A stretch of DNA of 64,000 nt from Halorussus lipolyticus (GTDB lineage Archaea > Halobacteriota > Halobacteria > Halobacteriales > Haladaptataceae). Shown in pieces: positions 50,704 to 59,683 of this stretch (its first letter is position 1; every line of letters begins with the position of its first letter). A program made the position numbers and the translations under genes. Location: the NCBI RefSeq assembly GCF_029338375.1, contig NZ_CP119804.1, forward strand, positions 744,001 to 808,000, written 5' to 3'. Below the pieces are notes generated by a model, which saw only the letters and a program-made list of their open reading frames with translations, searched no databases and was not told the origin of the DNA.

Positions 50704-51849
50704 ATGGCACGAGACAATCGCAACCGCTGGGGAGAGAATCGCGGAGACGAGAACCGTCACGAGCGCAGTTCGCAGGGCGAAGGTGATACCGCAGGTGGCC
50801 GGTACTCGTCGGGTGGCCGAGACCGACGAGGAGAGAGCGGCCGACAGTCCGGGCGTCAGGAGTCCGGCCACCAGCAATCCGGACGACACCAGCAGTCCGG
50901 GCGACGCTACCAGTCCGGACAGCACCAGCAATCCGGACGGCACCAACAATCCGGACAGCAACCGACGGGCCATCAGACCGCCCAGCACTCGACGCGCGGC
51001 GGTGACATCCAAACCGGCCGGCAGGGAGGACAACACTCCGGTTCAGGAGGCCACATGCAGTCCGGTGGAGGCAGTCACGACCAGTCCGGTCGCCACCAGT
51101 CCGGCCAGCAGGGCAAGCGATACGGAAGCGACCGCCGGCAGACCGGTCAGCAGTCCGGGCACATGGGTCAGCACCAGCAGACCGGTCGGCATCAGACCGG
51201 CCAGCAATCCAGTCACCAACAGTCCGGCCACCAGCAATCCGGTCAGCAGTCCGGCCACCAGCAGTCCGGTCAACAGTCCGGCCGACACGAGGCCAGTCAG
51301 CGCCACGAGGTCGGGCAGAACCAAGAGCGCGGCCAGTCCCGGCGTCAGCAGAGCGGCGTTCACGAACTGAGCCAGCACGGCGGAAGCGGCGGCCGGTACG
51401 GGAGTCGGCGGTCCGGCCAGCAGTCTGGCCAGCACCAGCAGTCCGGCCAGCAGTCTGGCCAGCACCAGCAGTCCGGCCAGCAGAGCGGCCAACACCAGCA
51501 GTCGGGCCAGCATCGACAGTCTGCCCAGCACCAGATTGGCGAACACCAGCAGACCGGCCAGCACCAATCCGGCCAACAGCAGTCCGGCCGCCAACACCGC
51601 GGTCAACAGCACCAGCAGTCCGGACAACGCCACCAGCAGACCGGTCCGCACGAGACGAGTCAGCGCCACGGCCAGTCGGACCGCGACTCCGGCCGGCGCG
51701 AGGAGGGACAAAATCAGTACGGCGGTAGCTCTGAGAGCGGTTTCAACCCCGTCGAGCAGACGATGATGCGCGGTCAGGAACAGCACGGCCGCGACGACGA
51801 GTCCCAACGCGGGAGTCGTAGCGAAGAACACCAGCGCCCGAACTACTGA
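50704..51849 (+). CDS. Low-complexity Gln/His/Ser/Gly/Arg-rich repeat protein
   Basis: 381 aa, nearly all built from short units such as GQQSGHQQSG, HQQSGQQSGQ and GRHQTGQQ. It is almost free of hydrophobic residues, and the charged residues are mostly Arg and His instead of Asp and Glu, opposite to normal haloarchaeal proteins. Only the start (MARDNRNRWGENRGDENRHE) and the end (FNPVEQTMMRGQEQHGRDDE) are less repetitive. The plus-strand frame is chosen because a clear GGAGG ribosome-binding site precedes its ATG and the DNA repeat unit is a multiple of 3. It is predicted to be disordered and could phase-separate, bind metal or RNA, or coat the cell. Function is unknown. Confidence 0.75.
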   Translation: MARDNRNRWGENRGDENRHERSSQGEGDTAGGRYSSGGRDRRGESGRQSGRQESGHQQSGRHQQSGRRYQSGQHQQSGRHQQSGQQPTGHQTAQHSTRGGDIQTGRQGGQHSGSGGHMQSGGGSHDQSGRHQSGQQGKRYGSDRRQTGQQSGHMGQHQQTGRHQTGQQSSHQQSGHQQSGQQSGHQQSGQQSGRHEASQRHEVGQNQERGQSRRQQSGVHELSQHGGSGGRYGSRRSGQQSGQHQQSGQQSGQHQQSGQQSGQHQQSGQHRQSAQHQIGEHQQTGQHQSGQQQSGRQHRGQQHQQSGQRHQQTGPHETSQRHGQSDRDSGRREEGQNQYGGSSESGFNPVEQTMMRGQEQHGRDDESQRGSRSEEHQRPNY

Positions 51850-51877
51850 CCGCGGACCGCGCTCCGAACCTTCCTTT

Positions 51878-52360
51878 TTATCGGCCGGCGCGGTCGAGTT
51901 CCGAACCCCGCCCGGTGTGAGTCTCGACTTCGACTGCACCGCCGCTGGTATCGCCGGATGCACCCACGAGAGCGTCGAGGCGTCGGTCGAACTCCTCGCG
52001 GTCGATTTCGCCAGCGGCGTATCGGGCTTTCAGCGTCTCGATTGCGTTTTCGTCGCGGGACGCCTCCGTGCGGGTCGTTTCCGCTCGGGCCGTCTTCGTC
52101 CGGGGCAGACCCGAGTCGGGAGCGAGCAGGGTCGCCGACGCAATCGCCGGGAGAGTCAGGGTGAGGAAGGCGAACAGAACGATGAGGAGGTCGTACACTA
52201 ACCCACTCTTGACGCCAGAGGCGACCGCGAACGCCGCGTAGAACGACAGCGCGCCCCCCACCGCCGCGAGTCCGGCGACGCGCCGACGCCACCGACGGCT
52301 ATCGGGCGTGAGTTGGGCGAGCGTTCGCAGAGTGGAGGAGGTATCACTGGGCGGACTCAT
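51878..52360 (-). CDS. SHOCT domain membrane protein
   Basis: 160 aa. Two membrane helices (about 28-50 and 55-80). Near the C-terminus is a SHOCT motif, ENAIETLKARYAAGEIDREE, then FDRRLDALVG. SHOCT segments mediate protein interactions in many small membrane proteins. Convergent with the Gln/His-rich gene. Confidence 0.85.
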   Translation of the reverse strand: MSPPSDTSSTLRTLAQLTPDSRRWRRRVAGLAAVGGALSFYAAFAVASGVKSGLVYDLLIVLFAFLTLTLPAIASATLLAPDSGLPRTKTARAETTRTEASRDENAIETLKARYAAGEIDREEFDRRLDALVGASGDTSGGAVEVETHTGRGSELDRAGR

Positions 52361-52552
52361 GTCAATCGGTGTATCTCACAGCGATTTGAAACGCTTTTCG
52401 GTGGAACGAGGGTCGTTCGCCGAGAGGTCCGCTTCGTCCCGTTCTGGAAATAAAAACAATTACTTTAGAAATATATAGATTTCTTAAGCAATCCATCTAG
52501 TTGCTCATCGAGTGGCCACAACCCCCTTATCGACTACTACCGTGGCACTTCC

Positions 52553-53518
52553 ATGGTCGAACTCGGTTACACCCTCTCCAGCGAAGAACACGGCCCGATG
52601 GACCTCGTGAACCACGCCACGCGCGCCGAGGAGGTCGGCTTCGACTTCGCCTCCATCTCCGACCACTTCCACCCGTGGGTCAGCCAGCAGGGGAACGCGC
52701 CCTACGTCTGGTCAACCCTCGGCGGGGTCGCGTCTGCGACCGACGAAATCGACGTGGGCGTGGGCGTCACCTGCCCGATTATCCGCTACCACCCGGCGCT
52801 CCTCGCGCAGGCCACCGCCACCGTCGCCGACATGTTCGAGGAGTCGGGACAGCAGTTCTACTTCGGCGTCGGCACGGGCGAGAACCTGAACGAACACGTC
52901 ACGGGCGAGCGGTGGCCCTCCCACAGCGTCCGCCTCGACATGCTCGAAGAGGCTGTCGAGGTGATTCGGAAGCTCTGGACCGGCGAGATGGTCAGCCACC
53001 ACGGCGACCACTACACCGTCGAGAACGCGAAACTGTTCACGCTCCCGGACGACGACCCGCCGATTTGCGTCTCGGCCTACGGCGACCAGACCGCCGCCCA
53101 CGCCGCCGAGATGGGCGACGGGTTCTGGTCGGTCGGTCCGCAGGACGTGGTGCAGACTTTCGAGGACGAGGGCGGCGAGGGGCCGAAGTTCAGCCAACTC
53201 ACGGTCTGCTACGCCGACAGCGAGGACGAGGCGGTCGAAACCGCCTACGAGTGGTGGCCCAACAGTCTCCTGCCGGGCCAACTCGCCACCGAACTCGGGA
53301 CGCCGCAGTTCTTCGAGCAGGCCTGCCAGATGGTCGAGAAGGAGGACGTGCGCGAGGCCGACAGCATCCTGACCGACCCGGACCCGCAGGCCCACATCGA
53401 CAGCATTCGGGAGTTCACCGACGCGGGCTACGACCACGTGTACGTCCACCAAATCGGTCCGGACCAAGAAGCCCTGTTCGACCTCTACGCCGACGAGATT
53501 CTGCCCGAATTCCGGTGA
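52553..53518 (+). CDS. F420-dependent LLM-class oxidoreductase
   Basis: 321 aa TIM-barrel enzyme of the luciferase-like family. The N-terminal MVELGYTLSSEEHGPMDLVN, and the cofactor region YFGVGTGENLNEHVTGERWP, fit the branch close to F420-dependent glucose-6-phosphate dehydrogenase and related oxidoreductases. It uses reduced or oxidised coenzyme F420; the substrate is unknown. TATA-like CCTTATCG lies about 25 bases upstream. Confidence 0.88.
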   Translation: MVELGYTLSSEEHGPMDLVNHATRAEEVGFDFASISDHFHPWVSQQGNAPYVWSTLGGVASATDEIDVGVGVTCPIIRYHPALLAQATATVADMFEESGQQFYFGVGTGENLNEHVTGERWPSHSVRLDMLEEAVEVIRKLWTGEMVSHHGDHYTVENAKLFTLPDDDPPICVSAYGDQTAAHAAEMGDGFWSVGPQDVVQTFEDEGGEGPKFSQLTVCYADSEDEAVETAYEWWPNSLLPGQLATELGTPQFFEQACQMVEKEDVREADSILTDPDPQAHIDSIREFTDAGYDHVYVHQIGPDQEALFDLYADEILPEFR

Positions 53519-53536
53519 GCCACCGGCCTGACCGCG

Positions 53537-54403
53537 TTATTCGCGTTCCGCGACGGTCATGACGGGGACCGGTGCCGAGCGCACGGTCTTTTCGGCGACA
53601 CTCCCCAACAGGATGCGGTCGGTGCCGCGTCTGCCCGTCGTGCCCATCCCGACGACCTGTATGTCGTTCGCGTCGATGTAATCGAGAATCTCCTCGACCG
53701 GCGTTCCGTGTTCGACGTGGCGAACCGTGTTCGTGACTCCGCGGGACTCGGCCTCCGAGATGACAGTCTCGACAGCATCGGTCGCGGCTTGTTCGTTCTC
53801 TTTCCCGGACGTCGAGCGGATGTCCGCCCCGAGCGTCGTGTCGTCCACGACAGAGAGGACGTGAACGGTCGCATCGAGCGCCGCCGCGAACTCCACGAGA
53901 TGAGTGGCGGCGTGGGTCGAAGCGCCACTCCCGTCGGTCGGAATGAGGACGTTCTCGTAGGGGAATTTCAGCGTCTCGTCGGGTTGCATGCGGACCGTGA
54001 GTACCGGGACCGACGAGAGGCGCACGACTTTCTCGGAGACACTGCCGATGAGGTATCGTGAGACGCCCTCCCGGCCGTGGGTCGGCATCACGACCAAATC
54101 TTGGTCGTACTCCTCGGCGTACTCCACGATTGTCGAGGCCGGATTCCCCTGCACGACGTTGGTGTCGTAGGAAACCCCGAGCGTGTCCAACGTTTTTGCG
54201 GCCTCGTCGAGGATGTCTTCGCCCTCTTGTACGAGGGCATCGACAGTTTCTCCCTCGACGACGGTGACGCTATCGCGCGTCGTGTCGGCAACGTAGAGTA
54301 CGTGTATGGTCGCGTCGGCCCAATGGGCGATTTCGGCGGCGTGATGGAGTACCTCGGCCGCACCGTCACTACCGTCGAACGGGAGGAGGATGTCCTCGTA
54401 CAT
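53537..54403 (-). CDS. Universal stress protein with two UspA domains
   Basis: 288 aa, two tandem UspA domains. The first starts YEDILLPFDGSDGAAEVLHH and has the ATP-binding-like loop VMPTHGREGVSRYLIGSVSE. The second starts FPYENVLIPTDGSGASTHAA and has VGMGTTGRRGTDRILLGSVA. The G-x2-G-x9-G-S/T pattern in both suggests nucleotide binding. Single gene. Confidence 0.93.
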   Translation of the reverse strand: MYEDILLPFDGSDGAAEVLHHAAEIAHWADATIHVLYVADTTRDSVTVVEGETVDALVQEGEDILDEAAKTLDTLGVSYDTNVVQGNPASTIVEYAEEYDQDLVVMPTHGREGVSRYLIGSVSEKVVRLSSVPVLTVRMQPDETLKFPYENVLIPTDGSGASTHAATHLVEFAAALDATVHVLSVVDDTTLGADIRSTSGKENEQAATDAVETVISEAESRGVTNTVRHVEHGTPVEEILDYIDANDIQVVGMGTTGRRGTDRILLGSVAEKTVRSAPVPVMTVAERE

Positions 54404-54491
54404 GACTCGATACGACGGACTACGTTTCCCGGCCTTCTAATGGTTTTCACCTGTCTGTCGAGGGGGTGGTCCCGACTGCTGAGACACCCCG

Positions 54492-55874
54492 TCAGTCGAT
54501 TTTGCCTCCCGACGACTGCTCCTCAACCGGGTCAAGGGTGTCGCGGTTGACCGTCACTCGGACCTTCTGAATGCGGGTGTCCTCGACCTGTTCGGCCCGG
54601 AACATCACGCTCTCGTACTCGAACTCCTCGCCTTGCTCGACGAGGCGACCGGCGCGATTGAACAGGAACCCGGCGATGGTCTCGAACTCCTCGCCCTCGG
54701 GCAGGTCGATTTCGAGGGCCTCGTTCACCTCGTCTATGTTGACGTCGCCCCGGACCACTACTTCCGTGTCGTCCACGAACTCGATTGGATGCTCCTCGTC
54801 GCCGACCAGTATCTCGCCGACGATTTCCTCGAGGACGTCCTCCATCGTGATGAGGCCCTCGGTGGCACCGAACTCGTCGATGACGATGACCATGTGCATC
54901 CGGTTCTCGCGCATCTCAGAGAGGAGTTCGTCCACGCTCTTGGACTCCGGGATGTGAAGCGTCGGGTTAACTACGTCCTCGACGGTCCGGTCGGCGAAGG
55001 TGTCGAAGTTGTCGTCTTCCAGTTCGCGGATGTCGAAGACGCCGACAACGTTGTCCAGCGACCCCGCGTAAACCGGCAGACGGGCATGCCCCGCCTGCAT
55101 ACATTCTTTGATTCCCTCTTCGACAGTCGCGTCTTTGGAGATGGCCGCCATGTCGAGGCGAGGAGTCATCACCTCTTTGGCGCTGGCGTCGGTGAACCGA
55201 AGGGTGCGCTGGAGCATCTGGCGTTCCTCCTCGTTGAGGATGCCCTCGCGCTCGCCCGTTTTAATCATGTTCCGAATCTCGTCACGGGAGACGTAGGACG
55301 ACTCGATGGACGAGTCGCCGCCGGTAATCCTGTTTACGGCGCTCGTCAGATAGTGGAACAGCGTAATCAGCGGCCACAGCACTGTCTCGACGATTTTCAG
55401 TCCTCGGGCGACGCGCCGCGCGTGCAGTTCGGTGTTCTCGACGGCGTAGGACTTGGGCGCGCTCTCGCCGAACAGCAGGACCATCGACGTGATACCGAAC
55501 GACGAGACGAGGACGGCCGTGCCGGGGTCGAAGTAGAACCCGACGATAGTGGTCGAGATAGACGACATCGTAATGTTGACCATGTTGTTCCCCACGAGAA
55601 TCGTCACGAGCAAGCGGTGGGGGTCGTCTTTGAGCGATTTGACTGCGCGCGCGCCCCGCTCTCCCTTCTCGACCATCGCGTCGATTTGGTGGGGCGAGAG
55701 CGAGAACATGGCAATCTCCGACGACGAGAAGAACCCCGACCCCATGAGGAGTAACAGAATCATGAGAATGCCGACTGCGGTGACCTCCATCTGGCCCAGT
55801 TCGATACCGACAATCGGCACGGTATACAGCGTGACACCGGCCTCAGATGTCGCTGTGAGTACGGATGACATCAT
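54492..55874 (-). CDS. CNNM/HlyC-CorC family membrane protein
   Basis: 460 aa. The N-terminal DUF21 domain has four membrane helices (SGFFSSSEIAMFSLSPHQID is its hallmark). A tandem CBS pair follows (VMTPRLDMAAISKDATVEEG, PVYAGSLDNVVGVFDIRE), then a CorC_HlyC domain near the end. This family exports or senses divalent cations such as magnesium. ATG codons at 55874 and 55871 are both possible. Confidence 0.93.
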   Translation of the reverse strand: MMSSVLTATSEAGVTLYTVPIVGIELGQMEVTAVGILMILLLLMGSGFFSSSEIAMFSLSPHQIDAMVEKGERGARAVKSLKDDPHRLLVTILVGNNMVNITMSSISTTIVGFYFDPGTAVLVSSFGITSMVLLFGESAPKSYAVENTELHARRVARGLKIVETVLWPLITLFHYLTSAVNRITGGDSSIESSYVSRDEIRNMIKTGEREGILNEEERQMLQRTLRFTDASAKEVMTPRLDMAAISKDATVEEGIKECMQAGHARLPVYAGSLDNVVGVFDIRELEDDNFDTFADRTVEDVVNPTLHIPESKSVDELLSEMRENRMHMVIVIDEFGATEGLITMEDVLEEIVGEILVGDEEHPIEFVDDTEVVVRGDVNIDEVNEALEIDLPEGEEFETIAGFLFNRAGRLVEQGEEFEYESVMFRAEQVEDTRIQKVRVTVNRDTLDPVEEQSSGGKID

Positions 55875-56073
55875 CAGTACCCCTATTTCTAGAGTAGTAA
55901 AGTAAGCTTTGTGTACTCCACATTAGCATCGCCGTCGAATTCGACTTCGATGCGCGCAACTGTCCCGCGGTCCGGCTGATTTTGGGCCGGCCCCTGTCGC
56001 CGGTTTAGGCGTGACTCAAACGCGGGTTTCACCCATCCGCAGTTTTACATCAGTCGGGTTTCGTGTAGGTTGT

Positions 56074-57057
56074 ATGGCACGCGAGAGACGACGATTGCTG
56101 GTCGCCGTGGCGCTCGCGGTCCTCCTCGTGCTGGCCGGGTGTTCCGGCAGTAGCGGCGGAGACGCGATGAGCGCCACCGCGGGCGACAAAGCGGAAGAAA
56201 CGGGCGCACAGAGACAGGACGCCTCGAAAGGCGGTCCGAACGCCGACAGCGCGGGCGGTGGGAGCGCGAACTTTCAGGCGAGTCAGCGCGCGCTGATTCG
56301 GACCGGGACAGTCGTGGTCGAAGTGGACGACTACGACGCTGTCCGTCGGAACCTCTCGCGGGAGACCCGGCGACGCGGCGGGTTCGTCAGCGACTCCACC
56401 GAGCAGGTCAATACGTGGGGCAACCAGTCGTGGAGTTCCGGGAAACTCGTCTTGCGAGTCCCGAAGGACAACTTCTCGGCGCTGGTCTCGCAGGCGAAGC
56501 AGTCGGGAGAGGTCCGGGAGGCCAGCACCAGCACCCGAGACGTTACCAAGAAACTGGTGGACATCGAGGCCAGACTGAAGAACCTGCAGGCCCAGCGCGA
56601 GAAACTCCGGACCCTCTACGACGAGGCCAACGACACCGAGACGGTCCTCGAAGTCCAAGAGCGCCTCTCTGAGGTCCAGTCGGAAATCGAGCAACTCGAA
56701 GCACAGCGCAAGTCCCTGAACCGGCAGGTGGCCTACTCGACGCTGACGGTCCGCCTCGAGGAGCGCCCGCCGAAGACGAAATCGACCGACGACGCCCCGT
56801 CGGCGTGGTACGAGACTGGCCTGCTGTCGGCGTTCGCCTCGTCGGCCCACGGTGTTGTCGTGGTCACGCGGGGCCTCGCGGTCGGACTGGCCTACGCGCT
56901 CCCCTACGTGCTGGCGTTCGGGATTCCGGTCGTCGGAGTCGTGGCCCTCTGGCGTCGGCGCAAGTCGGGGTCCTCGACCGGCGAGGACCGCCCCGACGCG
57001 CCCGAGTCGCCCCAATCGAGAAACGCCGGGGACTCCTCGGACGAGGACGACGACTGA
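56074..57057 (+). CDS. DUF4349 domain lipoprotein
   Basis: 327 aa. Sec-type lipoprotein signal with lipobox VLAGC (C23). The DUF4349 domain contains RTGTVVVEVDDYDAVRRNLS and GKLVLRVPKDNFSALVSQAK, then a long coiled-coil (EARLKNLQAQREKLRTLYDE). A membrane helix lies near residues 275-300 and a charged tail follows. TATA-like AGTTTTACAT at 56041-56050 fits a leaderless start at 56074. Function unknown. Confidence 0.87.
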   Translation: MARERRRLLVAVALAVLLVLAGCSGSSGGDAMSATAGDKAEETGAQRQDASKGGPNADSAGGGSANFQASQRALIRTGTVVVEVDDYDAVRRNLSRETRRRGGFVSDSTEQVNTWGNQSWSSGKLVLRVPKDNFSALVSQAKQSGEVREASTSTRDVTKKLVDIEARLKNLQAQREKLRTLYDEANDTETVLEVQERLSEVQSEIEQLEAQRKSLNRQVAYSTLTVRLEERPPKTKSTDDAPSAWYETGLLSAFASSAHGVVVVTRGLAVGLAYALPYVLAFGIPVVGVVALWRRRKSGSSTGEDRPDAPESPQSRNAGDSSDEDDD

Positions 57058-57200
57058 CGCCAAAATCTTTTCTCCAACCTCGGCCGACTAGGTGCTATAT
57101 TCAAAATCTCTGCGCGCGTTAGCGCGGCGCTCGTGCGTTGCGCCCATACGCGCGAGGGACGAGGACCAACCCAGACCACGGCTTGCGACCGAAACTCGAC

Positions 57201-58835
57201 TCACAACCGCTCTTCCACGTGGTCCGTGGCCTTCAGCGCCAGCGCCGCGATGGTGAGCGTCGGGTTCAGGGCACCGCTGGTTCGGAAGACGCTACTCGAC
57301 GCGATGGCCAGATTCCGCAGGTCGTGGGTCCGGAGTCGGGGATTCACCACGCTCTCGGCGGGGTCGGTCCCCATCCGGGTCGTGCCCATGTGATGGAACG
57401 CCGGTCCGGTGTTCTCCGGGCCGACGGTCCACGACACGTCCGCGCCCAACTCATCCATGACGGCACGCTGGATTTCGTTCGCGCGCCGGAGCGAGGCCTT
57501 GGTCCGGTCGTCCACGCGCCAGTGGATTTCGGGCACCGGGTTGCCGTGGTCGTCGGTGGTCGAGGAGTCCAGCGTGATGCAATTTTCCTTCCGAGGACGC
57601 TGGCCGACCAGTCCGCCCATCGCAATCGAGTTGCCGTACCCCTCGCGCAGGGTGTCGAGCAGGTCGTCGCCCCACTCGTCGCCCGACAGCGCCATCTCGA
57701 CCGGCGAGGGGCCGGCGTAGTTCAGGAACTCCAGTTTGATGCTGTCCGGGGCGGGTTCCGACCCGTCCTCGGCAGTCCACTCGGGAATCCCGCCGTCGCT
57801 TCCCTCGGTGCCTCGGGTCGGGTCGTCGTAGAACTGGTGGCACTCGCTGGTGATGAACCCGACGTGGTTCTGGCGGGTCTCGCGGTCCACGGTCCCGCCG
57901 ACGCCCGCGAACAGGTGGTCCATGAAATACCGACCGACCGCACCCGACGAGTTCGCCAGTCCGTCGGGGTACTGCGACGACTCCGAGAGGAGAAGCAGGC
58001 GCGGAATCTCGACGCCGCCCGCCGCGAGGACGAACTCGCGGGCCTCCTGTCGATGGGTCGCGCCGTCGGGGGTTGCGTAGACGGCGGCGGTCACGCGCTC
58101 GCCCGAGTCGTCGTGTTCGAGGCGCTGGACCGGGGCTTGGTCGATGACGCGCGCGCCCTCCGATTCGGCCTTCTCGACGTGGTGGTCGGCGGTGTACTTC
58201 GCGCCGGAGGGGCAGACCGGTTTGCAGGTGCCGTACCCCACGCAGGCGCTTCGGTCGTCGTAGGCCTCGGAGTTGCGGGCGTTTGGTACCGAGTGCATCG
58301 TCACGCCGAGGTCCTCGCAGGCCTCCGCGAAGATGGAATCGCTGTGGGAGGGCGGGAAGGCGGGCATCGGGAAGGGTCGCTCGCGGGGCGGCGCGTAGGG
58401 GTTGTCGTCCGCGCCCGCGACACCGAGGGCCTCCTCTGCTCGGGCGTAGTAGGGCCGCAGGTCCGAATACTCGATTGGCCACGAGTGGAAATCCGTCTCG
58501 TGGAGGCGCATCACCATCCCCTGCCAGTGGAGCGTGGTCCCGCCGACGCCCTTGACGCGGGCGGCGTTCAGCGGGTAGAACCATTCGCCTTCCGAGGAGA
58601 ACCGGTCTCTCGGGCCGCCCATCTCCCAGACCGAGAGCGGGCCGTGGCCCGGTCGGATGTCTCGCTCCATTCGCGCTTTCCGGTCCTCGAAGTCGAACCG
58701 CTCGCCCGCTTCGAGGACCACCACGTCGTAGCCTCGCCGGGCGAGTCGATGGGCCGAGAGCGCGCCCGCCGGACCGGCCCCGACGATGCACACGTCGGCG
58801 CGCTCCGACGGGGTTCTGTCTGCTGTTTCGGTCAT
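57201..58835 (-). CDS. GMC family FAD-dependent oxidoreductase (large dehydrogenase subunit)
   Basis: 544 aa. FAD-binding Rossmann motif VCIVGAGPAGALSAHRLARR at the N-terminus. The active-site His lies in GPAFHHMGTTRMGTDPAESV near the C-terminus. It matches the flavoprotein subunit of gluconate/sorbitol-type membrane dehydrogenases that oxidise sugars or alcohols. The start overlaps the stop of the small-subunit gene by 4 bases. A cytochrome c subunit gene is not seen nearby, so the electron acceptor is open. Confidence 0.92.
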   Translation of the reverse strand: MTETADRTPSERADVCIVGAGPAGALSAHRLARRGYDVVVLEAGERFDFEDRKARMERDIRPGHGPLSVWEMGGPRDRFSSEGEWFYPLNAARVKGVGGTTLHWQGMVMRLHETDFHSWPIEYSDLRPYYARAEEALGVAGADDNPYAPPRERPFPMPAFPPSHSDSIFAEACEDLGVTMHSVPNARNSEAYDDRSACVGYGTCKPVCPSGAKYTADHHVEKAESEGARVIDQAPVQRLEHDDSGERVTAAVYATPDGATHRQEAREFVLAAGGVEIPRLLLLSESSQYPDGLANSSGAVGRYFMDHLFAGVGGTVDRETRQNHVGFITSECHQFYDDPTRGTEGSDGGIPEWTAEDGSEPAPDSIKLEFLNYAGPSPVEMALSGDEWGDDLLDTLREGYGNSIAMGGLVGQRPRKENCITLDSSTTDDHGNPVPEIHWRVDDRTKASLRRANEIQRAVMDELGADVSWTVGPENTGPAFHHMGTTRMGTDPAESVVNPRLRTHDLRNLAIASSSVFRTSGALNPTLTIAALALKATDHVEERL

Positions 58836-59374
58836 TTTCGCGGCCCTCGCTGGTAGCTACCGCTCCCGCCGGGGTGGCCCTGCGGGTTCTCGATGCCGAC
58901 GAGTTTCCCGCCCGTGGGCGAGGAGTACAGCGCGTAGAGGAGTTCGTTCACGAGGTAGTACCGGACCCGCGCCGGGTCGCCGCCCTCGGGGTCCGGGTCG
59001 GCGGTGTCCACGCCCATCTGGTCCAGCACCGACTCGCGGGTCCCGGCGTCGAGTTCGCGGAACAGGTCGTCGTGCCACGTCCGGGCGTAGTCGTCCAGCG
59101 TCGAGAGCGCCTGTACCATCTCCTCGCGGTAGGCGGGCCGGTCCTCGACTCGACCGAGGACGTAGGTCCGGACGAACTCCTCGACGCCGGAGACCTCGGC
59201 GGGGTAGACGACATCCGCGACCGAGAGGAGCGTGTCGAGGCGGTCCTCGGGCGAGGCCTCGGAGGCGTTTCCCGCGAATGGATTGGCGAGGTCGTCACCG
59301 AGAATCGCGCCGGTGCCGACCGCCGCCCCGGTCGCGGCCACCGCGGCCAGCGCGTCCCGACGAGTCAGTTCCAT
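58832..59374 (-). CDS. Gluconate 2-dehydrogenase subunit 3 family protein
   Basis: 180 aa. Tat signal MELTRRDALAAVAATGAAVG sends it out of the cell, probably together with the signal-less GMC partner (hitchhiker export). The core LDTLLSVADVVYPAEVSGVE and VRYYLVNELLYALYSSPTGG identify the subunit 3 family. First gene of a two-gene operon; a DtxR-like palindrome sits just before its start. Confidence 0.9.
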   Translation of the reverse strand: MELTRRDALAAVAATGAAVGTGAILGDDLANPFAGNASEASPEDRLDTLLSVADVVYPAEVSGVEEFVRTYVLGRVEDRPAYREEMVQALSTLDDYARTWHDDLFRELDAGTRESVLDQMGVDTADPDPEGGDPARVRYYLVNELLYALYSSPTGGKLVGIENPQGHPGGSGSYQRGPRK

Positions 59375-59683
59375 GTCGGCGGAGTTAGGTCGGCCTAAAA
59401 CTTAGGGGTTGTCATGTCGTTGGTGTCGTGAAAGGGGAGAAGAATATCTGCAGTTGACTTAAAAAATTGATATTATTTTCTAAGACTAACTACAGAATTG
59501 TCTGGCTTCGGTTCTCGGTTCGGCGGATTCTCGCTCGCCGTGATTGGGGTCGGCCTGCTTCTGGACTGGGGCGCTCGTCGGGTCGCGGGGTGGGCCTCTC
59601 GGCGTCCGACCGCGGGCGAGGCGAGTGACTCTCCGCGACGCCAACATCCTTTAAGTGCGAAACGGGCGTAGTCCTGCCCGTCC
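59375..59683. other. Divergent intergenic region
   Basis: 309 bases between the GMC operon and the MBL hydrolase gene. Besides the palindrome it holds an A/T-rich patch at 59440-59490 and, before the hydrolase gene, TATA-like CCTTTAAGTGC near 59648-59658. No further gene is seen. Confidence 0.6.
59385..59398. promoter_or_regulatory. DtxR/SirR-like palindromic operator
   Basis: TTAGGTCGGCCTAA is an inverted repeat (TTAGG/CCTAA, 4-base centre) that matches the form bound by DtxR/IdeR-type metal-dependent repressors. It lies 11 bases upstream of the ATG at 59374 and next to the TATA-like CTAAGTTTTAGG, that is over the expected transcription start, the place for a repressor site. Metal control of the dehydrogenase operon is inferred. 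Confidence 0.55.

Noticed and set aside
51040..51640. CRISPR-like array of short repeats
   Set aside because: Repeats are in frame, differ in length, have no constant spacer size and encode the GQQSG units; no cas gene is near.
51043..51963. 306-codon Leu/Ala-rich frame opposite the Gln/His-rich gene
   Set aside because: It is the mirror of the CAG/TCC-type repeats, has no ribosome-binding site or TATA box, and runs into the SHOCT gene region. The plus strand has a good GGAGG.
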